Shown here: positions 1 through 12,300 of the stretch, piece by piece | Layout of the letters: each line of letters starts with the position of its first letter | Position numbering within the stretch: position 1 is the stretch's first letter | Assembly (NCBI GenBank): GCA_026261815.1 | Contig: JAMPIT010000059.1 | Location: 19,144,001 to 19,208,000 of the forward strand | Source: Monarcha castaneiventris obscurior | Lineage: Eukaryota; Chordata; Aves; Passeriformes; Monarchidae | Reading direction: 5' to 3' | Length of the DNA stretch: 64,000 nucleotides | Translations under genes and position numbers: made by a program | Notes under the pieces: model-generated | What the model was told of the DNA's origin: nothing | Seen by the model: the letters and a program-made list of their open reading frames with translations, nothing else | Databases searched by the model: none

Positions 1-29
1 GTGCCCTGGAACAGTACCCACCACCCACC

Positions 30-287
30 CTGACACCTGTGAAAAGATGGAGCTGGGCTCTTCACAGCAGGTAAGGTGGAATAAGAGAGGATCAGACTGC
101 CTATAACAGGGGTGGAAATCACCCTGGACAGTCCAGAATTGGTGCACCTTTCCCAAAAATGTTGTTCAGTCTCCATCTTTGGAGTTTTTCAAGACAAAAA
201 CTGGATAAATACCTGAGCAGCCTGATCTGACCCCATGTCTGACCCTGCTCTGACATCCCTTTCATACTGAATCATTCTGTGAATACA
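30..287 (+). mobile_element. CR1 LINE 3' end fragment, sense on +
   Basis: This resembles the last ~250 bp of an avian CR1 retrotransposon. Recognisable landmarks in order are GATGGAGCTGGGCTCTTC, the block around CAGTCTCCATCTTTGGAG, TTTTTCAAGACAAAAACTGGATA, a stretch ending in CCCTGCTCTGACATCCC, and the 3' end ATCATTCTGTGAAT, which corresponds to the CR1 8-bp terminal unit. The GATGG-to-CAGTC stretch is strongly diverged and has lost internal bases. No coding potential remains. The left side may continue beyond the window. Orientation and class are clear; the subfamily is not assignable by eye. Confidence 0.8.
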
Positions 288-3200
288 AACTGTGGACAAT
301 TGAGTCACTGTCCTTTTTTAACTTATTTGAACATATTATGAAAAGGGTACTGGAATACATATTATGGAAAAAGTTCTCAGTTGTTTTTTGCATTTCCTGG
401 GGGCTAAGTTTAAATATTCCTTATTCCTGGGTTTTTTGGGGTTTTTTTTGGACAATGATGCAATTACTTTTAGAGTCTTTAAAGATTAGTCAGATTGTTG
501 GACATGTTAAGGAGTTTATTGCAGCATTTCAGCACATTTCCTCAGATGGTGAAAGATAAATTGTTAAAGCCATCATAAACAATTGTATTTTCTCTCCATC
601 TCAGTAACTGATTCTTTGTATGATTCAGAAAAACTCAGTTGAATGGGTCTTTTAACAACTGGATGTAATTTATTTCTGAATACTTAAATTGACTGATTTG
701 CAGAAGCCCTGACACATAAAACCTGAAGTTAACCAGAGCTGTTTTAAACCTTTGAGTTCATTATGAGAGATGTTATGTAAAAGCATACATTTGATGATAC
801 TTACCAGATACCTCTGACAGTCTTGTCTTAATTTTCACAGTTGTAAAATGAAATCCTATGTCCAGATCACAGTACAGAAAGGTTGATATCAGAGTGTCAC
901 TTTCCTATGAAACTTTGAAGAAATAAAAAGAAAAAGATATATGGAGCAAGTCTTCATTGGATTCATTGGATGAGACAGGGGCTGTGGAAAACAAATTTAT
1001 ATCGCAATGTCATAGTGTGTGCAAAGTGGATAACAGTGAACCAACCTGTTCTGCTCTTACTATTTCTTATTTTTGCAGTCTTAATATTTTGTAAGTAGTT
1101 TAGGATTATTTGTTATTGTTACAAGAAATTATTTGAGGCTGTATTACACAATTTGATTAGAAATCCATTATAGATCAAAACCTGGGAAAACCTAACATAA
1201 GTTTAGGAAACTGGTATTTAGATTGGACAAGGGAGACCTGCTCCATTGTCACAGCATTGAAAGAAAGCTTCCTAATAACCACATTCAAAACTTCTTTTTC
1301 CTTTGCTCTCTATTTTAGCTTCCTTCACACAAAGGGAGATTGAAGGGCTCACACCTCATTGATATCCACATCACTATTTTGCAAGTGAATTCACTTTATT
1401 ATCTTTCACTTCAATGCACATCTCATATATTTCTCCAGCAGAATACACAACTCTCTCTTAAGAACAGCGTAACAAACTAAAAAAAACCCCACAAACAACA
1501 GAAGCTATCACTAGCTACACATCACAGGTCATTATTCCTGTTACTTTGCTATTATCTTTTTTTTTTCCTCTGTCTTGTCTCTCCTCCTGGATGGAGAGAG
1601 CACATCTGGCTATAAAACCAGATTTTCTTTACTGAGGAAAACATTTCTATATTAGACATTCTCTTGTGATGTTTTTTCCCCCAGTTATGAACCAACAGCC
1701 ATCTGTCCCACAGTGTGGTGGAAGTGGTGAAAGGCATGCTTGAAACAGTATCCTTGAGGGTACATAATTTGCAGAAAGGTTTTTTCTAGAAAAGGCAATT
1801 TAAAGAAGGGATACATATAATCTGCATACATATAATCTGCTATCCCTACATTCTCTCATATCTAACACAAAACTTTTAAAATAATTAGTATAATTGAGCT
1901 GTTCCCTGTTGCTTCCTACTTTTGGTCAACTTGGTTTCATTACTAGAAATGAAGGCTTTGAAATTCTGCAGCAAAATAATCAGACATTTTCGTGTATTTT
2001 TTATACAAGTGAGCAGAAGTCAAACCCAGTGTCTCTTGGCGTAGGTATTCATATTAGTAAATGTGTATTGAGACTGTGCTGCCAGATGAGCATAGTCATA
2101 CTTCAATTTTTCAAAGGAGTACTGCCACCTAATGTAGCAGTCAAAACTTACTTCCTGTCAGAAACATTTTTTCTACATTTACAAAATCTGTCCCTGGCTT
2201 TAAACCAACCAGCAAGAATATGCACTTAGTCTATTTACATTATGTCACCTTGAATTTTTTCTCCCTGACAATTTAATGCAATCTTGCTTTTCAGTTTCTC
2301 ATGGAAAGGAGTACCATACAAATACATATCACTCAGTGATAGGTTTCTCTGTAATGTTTACCCAGTAGTAATATTCCCTCCAAAGTGCAATGCTGGTTTA
2401 ACCTCTTTCCATTACTGAATTCACCAATTACCTAGGAAGCAATTCAGGGCTAACATAAGGTATTAGGACTAATCTTGTTAATTTGAGTTTATGTAGATGA
2501 AAGTCAGGGGCCTGACCCTACACCAATACTGAGAATAAAAAGTCAGACAGCTTGCAACTCATTAGTGTGCCTAGGCTGTGAAATTATCCCTTCTCAGTAG
2601 TTTTTTGGGAACAACCACTCCCAAGGAGGATGAGTAGAGGTGGAATTCTTAGCCTTGTTCCGTCCCATGCTGAACTGAAGTAAAGACTGATGCCTGATGT
2701 GTAAACATTCATGTGGCAACATCGGGTGAATGAAAAACAGAAAAAAAGGAGAAAAAACCCATAACATGATATGTCAGTCCCTGGGGAGGGCACAGTCTTT
2801 CTTTTAGGCACATGCCTCCCCTGAGACTTGTCAGATGAGTCAAGAGACTATGTCGGCTGATATACTGACATTCTTTGGTTTTCATAACACCTTTCTAGTC
2901 CTATGCCAATAAAAGCTATTCAATAGTTGGCAGCATGAGGCTGAAAGTAATTTGTCCCAAAGATAGTGGAAGGGAAAGAAGAAAACCAAATTAAAATATA
3001 TTCTGAAACTGGTTTTGTTTTAATAGGTAATTTAAAAAAAATATATTTCCACGTCTTTAACACTGTAGAAAAGTGAACAGTAAAAAAAAATTGAATGACA
3101 GGGGACTTTGTGATACATTTTTTTGCCCTTCAGGACTTCTCATCAGTTATCTGAACCAGTTACTGAAATGCCTTCTTTGTTTCTGAAACATGTTACAAAC

Positions 3201-3782
3201 TGGTAAAAAACTTTTTCTGCTGATAACTTCTTATCTTTGTTCTTCTCCATGATCTCACTCCCATTAATTAAAGCTCATTTATAATGAAATATTATTTCAT
3301 AAGTATGCAATATTCCATAATATCAGAAAAATATTTGTATTGCATTCTTTCATAGGGTTTCTATTTTCTTCAAATGTTGCGTGAAATTATAGTATACCTA
3401 TTTATTATACCAAGGATACCTATAATTTCTCATCTATGTTTAAGCTCGTTTCTACTTTGCTAGTAATTATTGTTAAAAAAATTAAAACGCTACATAAGTA
3501 TTATAATGTATATTGAAATCACACTGAAGACAAACCACAATCATGATCAGTGAGGTTAGTATTATGCATAGAAGGTTCACAGTTTGTTCTTAGAGGAACA
3601 ACCACTAATTTTATTTACTCATGTTATACATGAATATATTTGTATATTTATCAAGAAGAAAATCGGAGATCGCTGTGATAGGAATGTCAAGAAGACTGAT
3701 GCCATGGGCTAAATTTAAATATTGAAAAGTAAAGTTTTTGACTTCTTTAATTAACAGCAAACTTGCTAGAAGTTAATTCATA
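288..3782. other. AT-rich unique sequence, no gene seen
   Basis: No gene, RNA gene or recognisable transposon is visible. Open frames here are at most 111 codons (1894-2229, +), with no domain I recognise and no repeat-derived explanation. There is a short T-run/G-run tract at 427-452, an A/C-rich patch near 1478-1500 and a perfect small tandem duplication at 1811-1840. The rest looks like neutral intergenic or intronic DNA. Confidence 0.6.
1811..1840. repeat. Perfect 2 x 15-bp tandem duplication
   Basis: The unit ATACATATAATCTGC occurs twice back to back (1811-1825 and 1826-1840) without a mismatch. This is a small slippage-type duplication in an AT-rich context. No function is implied. Confidence 0.95.
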
Positions 3783-5283
3783 CAGAATAGAAGAGAACAG
3801 AATGCGACACAGTAAAATCAATGCAGTATTTCAGTTAGAGGGGTCCTGCAGCAGTCATCTCATCCAACTGCCTGAGCACTTCATGACTGAACAAAAGCGT
3901 TATTAATGGCATTGTCCAAATATCTCATAGGCACTGAGAGTCATGGGGCATCAACCACCTCTGCAGGAAGCCTGTTCCAATGTTTAACCACCCTTTTGGT
4001 AAAGAAGTGTTTCCGTGCAGCTTTCCACACATCCTGTTATGGGATAGAAGAGCTCAGCATCTCCCTCTCCCCTTGCCTCTTCAGGAAGCTGTAGCCAGCA
4101 ATGAGGTCACCCCTCTACCTCCTTCTTTCCAAATTAGACAAGTACAAAGTCCTCAGCAGCTTCTCATAGGACATTGCTTCCAGCCCTTTCACCAGCTTTG
4201 TTAGCCTTTTGCAGGAACATTCACATATCTTCACACCCTTTTTAAACTGGGGAGCCCAGAACTGCACACCGTACTTAAGGTGGGGCCACACCAACGATGA
4301 ATACAGTGGCATAATCATCTTTTTTGGCTGGCTGGTGATGCCGTGTTTGATGCACCCCAGGATATGGTTTACCCTTGGGACAGCCAGGGCTCACACTACT
4401 GATTCACACTGAGCTGCTGCCAGCCAGCACCCCCAGATCCCTTCCTGCAGGGCTGCTCTTCAGGCACTGTACTCCTCATTTATACTCGTCCCCAGCATTT
4501 CTCTGTCCTAGGTTCAGAGCCCAGCCTTTGAACTTGTCAAATTTCATCCCATTAATCACAGCCCAAAGCACCAATCTAGATCCCTCTAGAAGGCCTCCTG
4601 TCCCTCAAGAGAGTCAACAGCATGGTCCAGTTTGGGATCATCACCAAATTTGTTAATGGTGCATTCAACTCCTGCATCCAGATCATTGATAAACAGATTG
4701 AACAGGACTGGCCCTGGAACTGCACCTGAGGAACATCACTGGTGACCTGTCAATACTCTTCAGTCAGTTCTTCTACCAACACACTGTGAACACACACATC
4801 CCACATCTGGACAACATGTTCAGAATGACGCTGTGAGGGTCAGTATCAAAAGTGTTACTAAAATCTAGGAAAACTACATCCACCACTTTCCCTTTATCCA
4901 CTAAGAGAGTGACCTTATCCTACAAGGATATCAAATTAGTGAAACAGGACTTTCCCTCTGTGAACCCATGTTGACTGTGCCTGGTGACTGCATTATTCTT
5001 TAAATAACTTCCATTAGTACTCAGTATGACCTGTAATTTTTCCGGTAGACTTAACAGCTTGGTAGTTCCCTGGATTTTTCATCATGCCCTTCATGTAAAT
5101 TGGAATAGCACTGGCCATTCAACATGGTCAGTAGGGACCTCTCCAGACTCCCAAAATCTTCCGTAGATGATCAAGAGTGCTCCTGCCATTACATCCTTCA
5201 GTAACTTGGGATGAATTCCCATGGACTTGAGAATATTCAGAAGATACAGCTGGTCTCTTATAACTCCAATATTCACAATTATG
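3783..5283 (-). mobile_element. CR1 LINE fragment: reverse transcriptase to 3' end, decayed
   Basis: On the minus strand this runs from the N-terminal part of the CR1 ORF2 reverse transcriptase (right end) to the 3' untranslated end (left end, with an AGAATAGAAGAGAACAGAAT-like tail near 3787). Peptide pieces visible include SMGIHPKLLKDV and SGEVP (5100-5260), DVVFLD corresponding to RT motif A (near 4880), VPGPVLFNLFINDLDAG, and FGDDPKL at the catalytic FADD position (FGDD at 4637-4648, with A changed to G). The C-terminal region has WPHLKYGVQFWAPQ and KLVKGLEAMSYEKLL (4115-4318). Frameshifts, stops and internal deletions make it shorter than the ~2 kb expected for this span. It cannot encode a working enzyme. 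The 5' half (ORF1 and endonuclease) is absent, as is usual for 5'-truncated CR1. Confidence 0.9.
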
Positions 5284-5455
5284 TCCAGTGACAAGTGGTG
5301 TTCCTAAGAGGTTAGTATTGGGATAGGCACTGGTTAATCTTTCTAGGGACATGGACATTAGGCATTTCATGTACCCCAAGCTGAGTGGTGTGTTTCATAC
5401 CCTGGAAGGAAGGGATGCCATCCAGAGGGACCTTAGGGATCCAGTACACTTTGGA
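5284..5455 (+). mobile_element. Short CR1 ORF2 fragment, opposite orientation to its neighbour
   Basis: Directly right of the minus-strand CR1 is a short plus-strand piece of CR1 reverse transcriptase sequence. It begins around GACAAGTGGTGTTCCTAAG (the GVPQGS-type motif region), continues through TAGTATTGGGATAGGCACTGG and GGACATGGACATTAGG, and ends with peptide TLEGRDAIQRDL (about 5400-5438). The bases that would encode the catalytic FADD motif have been lost between GDMD and KLSG. The piece duplicates RT sequence already present in the neighbouring copy, so a separate insertion or rearrangement is more likely than simple twin-priming inversion of one copy. Confidence 0.75.
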
Positions 5456-6562
5456 GCTGGCCTGTGTACTCAGGAAGATGATGTGCCTATTTGTAGTCCC
5501 TTGTGCTTATCCTGCTCTTTTTTTGGTAAATTTGTGTTACTTGAATGCCTCCTGTGGGCATCTACACTCATCTTTGCCCCTTTTGGTGGTCACATTGCAT
5601 ATGAAATTACTTTATATGGTATTTCCTGTATTTGTTGGATAATTCTTCTTTGATTCATTGTCCCTAGAGAAGGTTTTGCCCATCTCCCAGGGTTACATCC
5701 TGATAATGGCATGTAATGCTTACTGATGAATCATTCATAGCTCTTCATTTTATCCTGTCCTGGCACTCACAAGGCTTATGCCATCACCCAATGCCTCTAC
5801 TCAAATCACGTGGCTATGCTAGTGTGATGCTTCATTCTATACAGAGTAATTGCACACTATCATAACTTAATGCCTTCCAAAAAATTATTACAACAGGCAT
5901 ACCATGCAGTTTTTCAAAGCTAAGCAAAACTGAAATAAATTGGGCAATAATAATCTGATGGCTTTATAATTGCAAATAGAGCAAAACAATCTGAAACAAA
6001 GAACTTGGGAAACCTAAGGAAGCCCAGACAAGCCAAGACAAACAGGTTCTGGTTCTGAGCTTTTGCAGAGCTATTACAACATTAATACATTCTTATTAGT
6101 GATGGGAATGTTTTCTTACTGAGGTACACAGCAACACATTCCTTAGAAGATGGATTTAATTTCATGCTTGTAGCAGATGAACTACATAATAAATAGGGGA
6201 AATAGTTTGAACAAAATATTTAATGCTAAATATTTGCATAAAGCAACTGACATATTAATGAAAATATTGCACTTTTTAGAAGGAAGAAAGAGATGTTGGA
6301 TATTGAAAACATTGACTTTTTTCTGGTTTTATCTAACTATATAATATAAAAAATGAAACATGTTTTTACTGGTGAACAGAGATGAGTTACAAGGCTGGGT
6401 TCAGCTCCATGTGGAAATAGAACGCTGGGAAAGGAATTTGTTCCTGTTGTGGGATCCCAGACTTACAATGAACCCTGCTGCTAAGAAAGTTACCACACAG
6501 TATAACTGAGGAGTGATAGCAACAAAACTGGAAATGGTGCAAGCTGAGTTTATACATAGAGG

Positions 6563-6603
6563 TACACACCCACACATATATATGTATATACACACATATA
6601 TCT
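6563..6603. repeat. CA/TA alternating microsatellite
   Basis: Imperfect run of CACACCCACACATATATATGT followed by ATATACACACATATAT. It is alternating purine-pyrimidine sequence. A similar looser run follows at about 6755-6795. Confidence 0.85.
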
Positions 6604-9059
6604 CTATACAGAGCAGAAAGTCATGCATTGTCATTCTTCTGAGGGAAGTCATAAATCTTCCAGCCGTTCACCTCTGCCAAGGCACCGTAACTCTCTGTTT
6701 CTCAGGTAACTGTATTTATGTATTTTCTTCTTAGCTCACCTGGTTAAAAAACTACCAAATTTATATATATTCACATATATTCATATATTCACACAATAAT
6801 AGCTAAAAATTCACTGGTTGAGACATATGTCTGGCAAGTTTCTGTATGTGGAAGTATAAGACACTTCCATGTTTAGAAAGTGTCATTTGACTAGCAAAGA
6901 TGATTTATTACAATAAGGACAAGAAGATTTATGTGTTACTGTAACAGTGTTTTGTTGTCTTACAAGCTGAATGATCTTGTACAGTATGTTTGAATTTAAA
7001 AGCAAAATTATTTAGGTTTCTAAGAAATGCGATTAAGTAAAAAAAAAAAAACGACTTACAAAATAGCTTAAAAATATATCAAGAATTTGAGCCAAGAAAT
7101 TAATCTGTCTTTAGAGAGTCAGAGAGTGTACCTATTTTTAGATCTTTAAGAATAAAACTGTAGCTTACAGTGAATCTAAAGTACAAAACCCACACTTTAA
7201 GGTAAGACAGGTTGTCTCAGCAAAGAAAATACAGCTGTTTGCTAAGGCAGATAGTGTCTGTTCCTAAGATCCCATAAATTGTTCTTCCCAGCAAAGTATT
7301 TATATATAAAAATTTACTGTGTGATAATCAGTGACCCACAAAGGCTACAGGTCTGAGGCCGATCATCTCACAGGTGAGTTGTGCAACAAATGAGACTTTC
7401 CACAAAGCCTTGCTATTGCAGCAGCGTCTCTGTGCTTTGGTGCAGCTGCTTAATTGAAGATTTTAGTTTATGACAATACTCGGCCTTAACACAACCTGGA
7501 GTTTTCTGCAATTTCTCAGGCACTGAAATGATCCAAATTAACTTTTCATAGTGATGAACTCCAGAGTTGCCCCCAAGAGCTGCTGCTGTTCTCTTGTTTG
7601 AGAGGAGGGCTTCGGAAGGTAGGGAAAAGGCAATTTTGTATAATTTTTTAAAACAGGCTCACTTGGTAAAGTTGAGAAACCTTCAGAAACATTGTGTAGT
7701 AGCTGTAGGCCAGACGGGAAGCTGAGGTGATGGACTGGGTGTGAAGGGAGAAGGAGCCAAAAAAGGGAATTGGACAGAGGGGCCGGTGGCTTCTTGGCTC
7801 AGCAGGTCTGGGCTCCCCACTGCCCTGTGATTTGGCAGGGGCTCCCTGGAACCTAAGCATGAGCAGAAAAAGAAAAAAAAAGGCAAAAATGCAGGGAGCT
7901 ACTCCTCAGAGAGGTCAGTTGGAGTTTTCATCAAACTTAGATTGAGATTTTATCTGTTGCTGTGCTGTCTGCCCTGATGGACTCAGATCTTATCGCCTGT
8001 TACCCATCTCGTTACGGTAATACCAGTCTATGAGGAAACATCCCTAAATGATGCTCAGAAAAATTTCCTGCAGAAAAAAGGAAGAATGGGAAAAATATAA
8101 AATGGTATATTTTAAAAAGAGTCTGAGAACCTTTTTGTTCATAACACTTTCAGTATTCTGTAGCATTGTCTGAAATTAATGTTTTCTATATACATCTATT
8201 GCCTTCAAACACAGGGAAGCTAGAAAACTGTGGGAGCCCCACTTCACCTTTCCTTCTCAATCTTCTTTGTCTGCTTTCTCAAGAAAAAGAAATAGGCTGA
8301 AAATGAATGGACCTGGTAAATAAACTAATAATCCAAAATCACAATCTGAAATATTTGTGTTACCTAAGAAAGTGAGATTAGTTCAAGTAAAATGCAACTT
8401 TTCATTTTAATTCAGAGCACAAAATATTAACTCTAAAGTTATTATAGGAAGTAACTAAACCAATATTAACAACATATTTCAAGCTTTGAAATTATTGTTA
8501 TATTTATTTTTTCTCAAAAAAAAATTCAAGAAGTCCTATTCCAATCAGACATATTAAACTATAAATGAAAACAATCTCTTCAAAAACTTGCAGTGGAAGG
8601 TGACCATAATATTTTTTCTCTTATATTTATATTTATATGCATGAGATCTAACTCTAGCTAATTCAAGTAATAATGTAGTAGAAAATATTCATATTCTGAA
8701 ACATGGAGAATTTACAAAGAAAAGGAGATTTTAATTCCTTAATCTTCAGCTTCATGTCAATAAAGGAAGATAAAATATCAGTTTCTATTATCCATACTGC
8801 TCAATTTCCTTTTTACATTGTTCAGGAAATGGCAATTCAGTAAAGTAGTGCCACAGGTTTTGATTTTTTGTGCAGTGAACATTGGGATGTCAAGCAGAAA
8901 TTGTTTATTTTTGTGATTTTTTCCATGTACAAATGAAATGCTTGAATGGTAGAAGTTCCCTTATTTGTTTCAGTTTATTGCCTCTCTCTTACCTTACTAG
9001 ATTACATTTGCACCAACGAAAGACACTGTTTACACTTATTTAACAGTATTGACTGAAGT

Positions 9060-9390
9060 AACACTGAATCTCTTTCAGCGAGGGCTGATTTAGCTACAAA
9101 TCACTGTTCCTGCGCCAAGATCATTAATCAGCCTCAGGCTAGATCCATTACGTGGATATTCAGTATAGAGAAAATATTAACAGCTCCACAGAAGAAATGT
9201 TACCATCAGATTAGCTCTGACTCCCTGCTGGAACAGCAAATTACTCTGAAGTAATAATTATAATACATTAGTAGAGGTTTAATTTCCAATAAGTGCTGTC
9301 TGTTTAAGGGATGGCAATCTCACCATACCTCAGAGAACAATAGATCATGTTATCAGCAAGACAAATCTACATGGAATTTAAAAAAAAAGA
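9060..9390. promoter_or_regulatory. Candidate conserved noncoding element (tentative)
   Basis: This block lacks the low-complexity runs of its surroundings and is dense in homeodomain-type TAAT/ATTA cores, for example GATCATTAATCAGCCTC near 9119 and GTAATAATTATAATACATTAG near 9251. It also carries CpG-containing words (CAGCGAGG, CTGCGCC, TTACGTGG) that are scarce nearby. That texture resembles vertebrate developmental enhancers, but it is only an impression from composition. No alignment was possible. Confidence 0.25.
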
Positions 9391-12300
9391 CAATAAAAAA
9401 TTCATTAGAGTCTCCTAATTGAAACAAAAAGTCCACAGAACTTTCCTAGCTAGAGCTTTGTAGAAAAAATCCTATTATTCTGTTTTCTAAAACTTTCCTG
9501 CAATGAGTAAGCAAGAAAACACATTTTACCTGTAAATAAGGCCTGATTATGCAAACTCCAGCCTTCTTTTCAATAGTCATTTCTGGAACATGCTGACATC
9601 TGGTTTAGGGTATATATAAAGCAAGAAGAAAGGTGTGCTGTGCCTAAAGTATTTAGCTTGATTAAGCATAGCACGTTGATTTTGATGGAGTTTACCATAG
9701 CTCAGGGTCTGGTCTCCTGTGTATATTCTTAAGCCTGTGTATGAAAGGATTTAATTAATCTGCACAGAGCCACTTCACACCACACCATGAAGTTTTTCTT
9801 GAGAATGAGTAACAGCTAAAATTTTTTCTGCGGTTTTTTTGTTAATTTATTGTACCTCTCTGCAGATATTCAGCACTTTAAAACTTTTCAAGTCACAAAG
9901 CCTGTGCTTTAAGATGTTTCAAGTCCACGTGTTGGCATTCTGAGGAAATAAAAGGAACTATTTACAGCCATGGTGGCTTTGAAATACTCAGTGCAGCTCT
10001 GATCAATGCTATTGTCTGAAATGGGTTACTAGAAACTTAGAAAAACCTCAATATCTGATAACTGCAGAGGTGTTCCAGGAATAACCTGGTGCAATGTACT
10101 AATTTTCTGTACTCTGTGTTTGTTTGATTTTGAAGTTTGGGGGAGAAAGTAGGAATGGTAAAAACAAAGATGCTAGTTTGAAAGGAAAGAGGGGCAACGA
10201 TTTATAATTTGAGGATTAAAATATTTAGCTATATGTACTACTGTACCTTTAGTTGCAAGTATTGTATCCTGCCTTGTCATTTTAATCATACATTCAGTTC
10301 CTATGGACAATCAGAAAAAGATTAAGTTCCTGTGTCCTGGGGTGGAGTAAAGATGATAAGAGTACATATCACAGAATCAAGATAAATAACCTCAACCAGT
10401 CATTCCATGACTGCCATCTTTTGGCTCAGATGGGACCAGAAATGGCAATAGACACAGTCTTTCATAACATGAGTCAGATTTGCTGCCTCGGCAGAGGAAT
10501 ACATCTGCTTCCCTGAATATGAGCAGACTGGCAAAAATTGTGGCCCAAAATATGTTTCTAGATGGGGATTCAAGGTAGAGCAGCATAGAAAAAGCCACAG
10601 TAGTTGGGCTCCCCTACTCTCATTCTACAACAAGAATGATCATCCTGATTTATCTCACTCTATTTTGGAATGAGAAATTATATTTAAAAAAAAATAATAA
10701 TTTCTGGTAGCAAAAATATCTGGAAGGATACTCGTTCAATAAAACATAATCTTCTTTAAATTCAAACCCTATTTAAATCAGGCTTAATTTTTCCTGTAGA
10801 CAGGCTGGTTTTGAAGGTAAATCTGATGCCTTCAAGGTTAGTGAGTTCAAAAGCTTCTTCTTCTCTTTCTGTCTATTGTATTGACATTTATTTTTTTTTC
10901 ATGTTACCTATATCTGATCACATATTCGGAGAATTGTTGTCCATTTTCACTCAAACCTTGATTTATGGGATTCTTTGTGGCTCCATTATAACAGGAAAGA
11001 GATTAATATCTTTTAATTCTGTAGATTTCTGATTTGATTTATGTCTCTCAAGAACGTATGCACTTGAAGGCTTTTCCTGTTCCTTTTTTTTTCACTTTGA
11101 AAACATTTAAAGCCATATTGGCAAATACAGAATAAATACAAGCTGTGGTGTCTGGATTTAAGCTTTTGTAGCAAAATTAAAAATACAATGTTGAGTAGAT
11201 TTTGGGTCCAGATCACTAAGTTCTGCAGAGTTGGCATTACAGAATTGAATTAATTTCATCCAGAAAAGGAACAGGCTTCTCATTTCCACTGAAACAGAGA
11301 TACTGAGATTTAAAAATAGATGAGCATTCTAATTTCCTTTGTGTACTGTCACACTTCCAAACTAGGCAATGAACTGGAAGAAACTCTCACAATGTTTCAA
11401 GACATGCTGTTTTCTTTGTATATATGATCAAATCAGAATTTTTCTTTGAACCGCTTACACTCAAATTAATTCTTATATAGTTTAATAGCCCTGTTATATG
11501 AGGAGAAATCCTTCAATGTTAAAATGTTTGTGTGTGACTCCAATACTGAGACTTTGGCTTAAATCATCAAAACTGCATTCATCTCTATCATACTGCCCCG
11601 TGCAGGAACAAGGATAATTTCACATAAATAGAGCTTTTGTGAATAGCTGAAATAGTAGAATAAACAGAACATCCTATGAATTGAAAACAGAGATGGACAA
11701 CCCTAGAAGATATTTCTTAAAATGCAGTGCCTATGTAGCACTTTGATATATTTCTGCACCTATGTCATGCAGAATGAATCCATCACTGCTAATTTTCTAT
11801 GTAGCTATGAATTTGACATTCATTAGATCGAAATAAATATAGATTTGTATCTTATTCATTTGATTATAAAGAGAAAGCACAATATTATAATAAGATTTAC
11901 TTCCTCTCCTGCAACTCTGGACAGAAACCAAATTCTGAATAACATATCACACAGTTCAAATACTTGTACAGAGAATTCTGTTTAACTCCTTTTAAGTCTC
12001 AGTATATTTCAATGCAAAATGATAAACCTGTGCAATCACAGAAATGCATATTATCATAAATGTGAGCACCACAGATAACTGTACTCAGAAATGTATAATA
12101 TATAACATTTATAAAATTTTTAGCAAAATCATCATTATTGCAAAGAGTGAAACTTGGAATTCATATAAGTTAATAGATTGCAAGTATTTTACTCTGTAAC
12201 TTCAGGGAAACTATATTTTATTTCTTATATTCCTAAGTCTTTTTCTACATGAATTTTGTTGGCTGAATTTAGGTACTGTTTACATGAGTATGTGTTATGT

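Noticed and set aside
1894..2229. 111-codon plus-strand frame
   Set aside because: No recognisable domain, no splice or promoter context and ordinary AT-rich composition; length is within chance for a 64 kb window.
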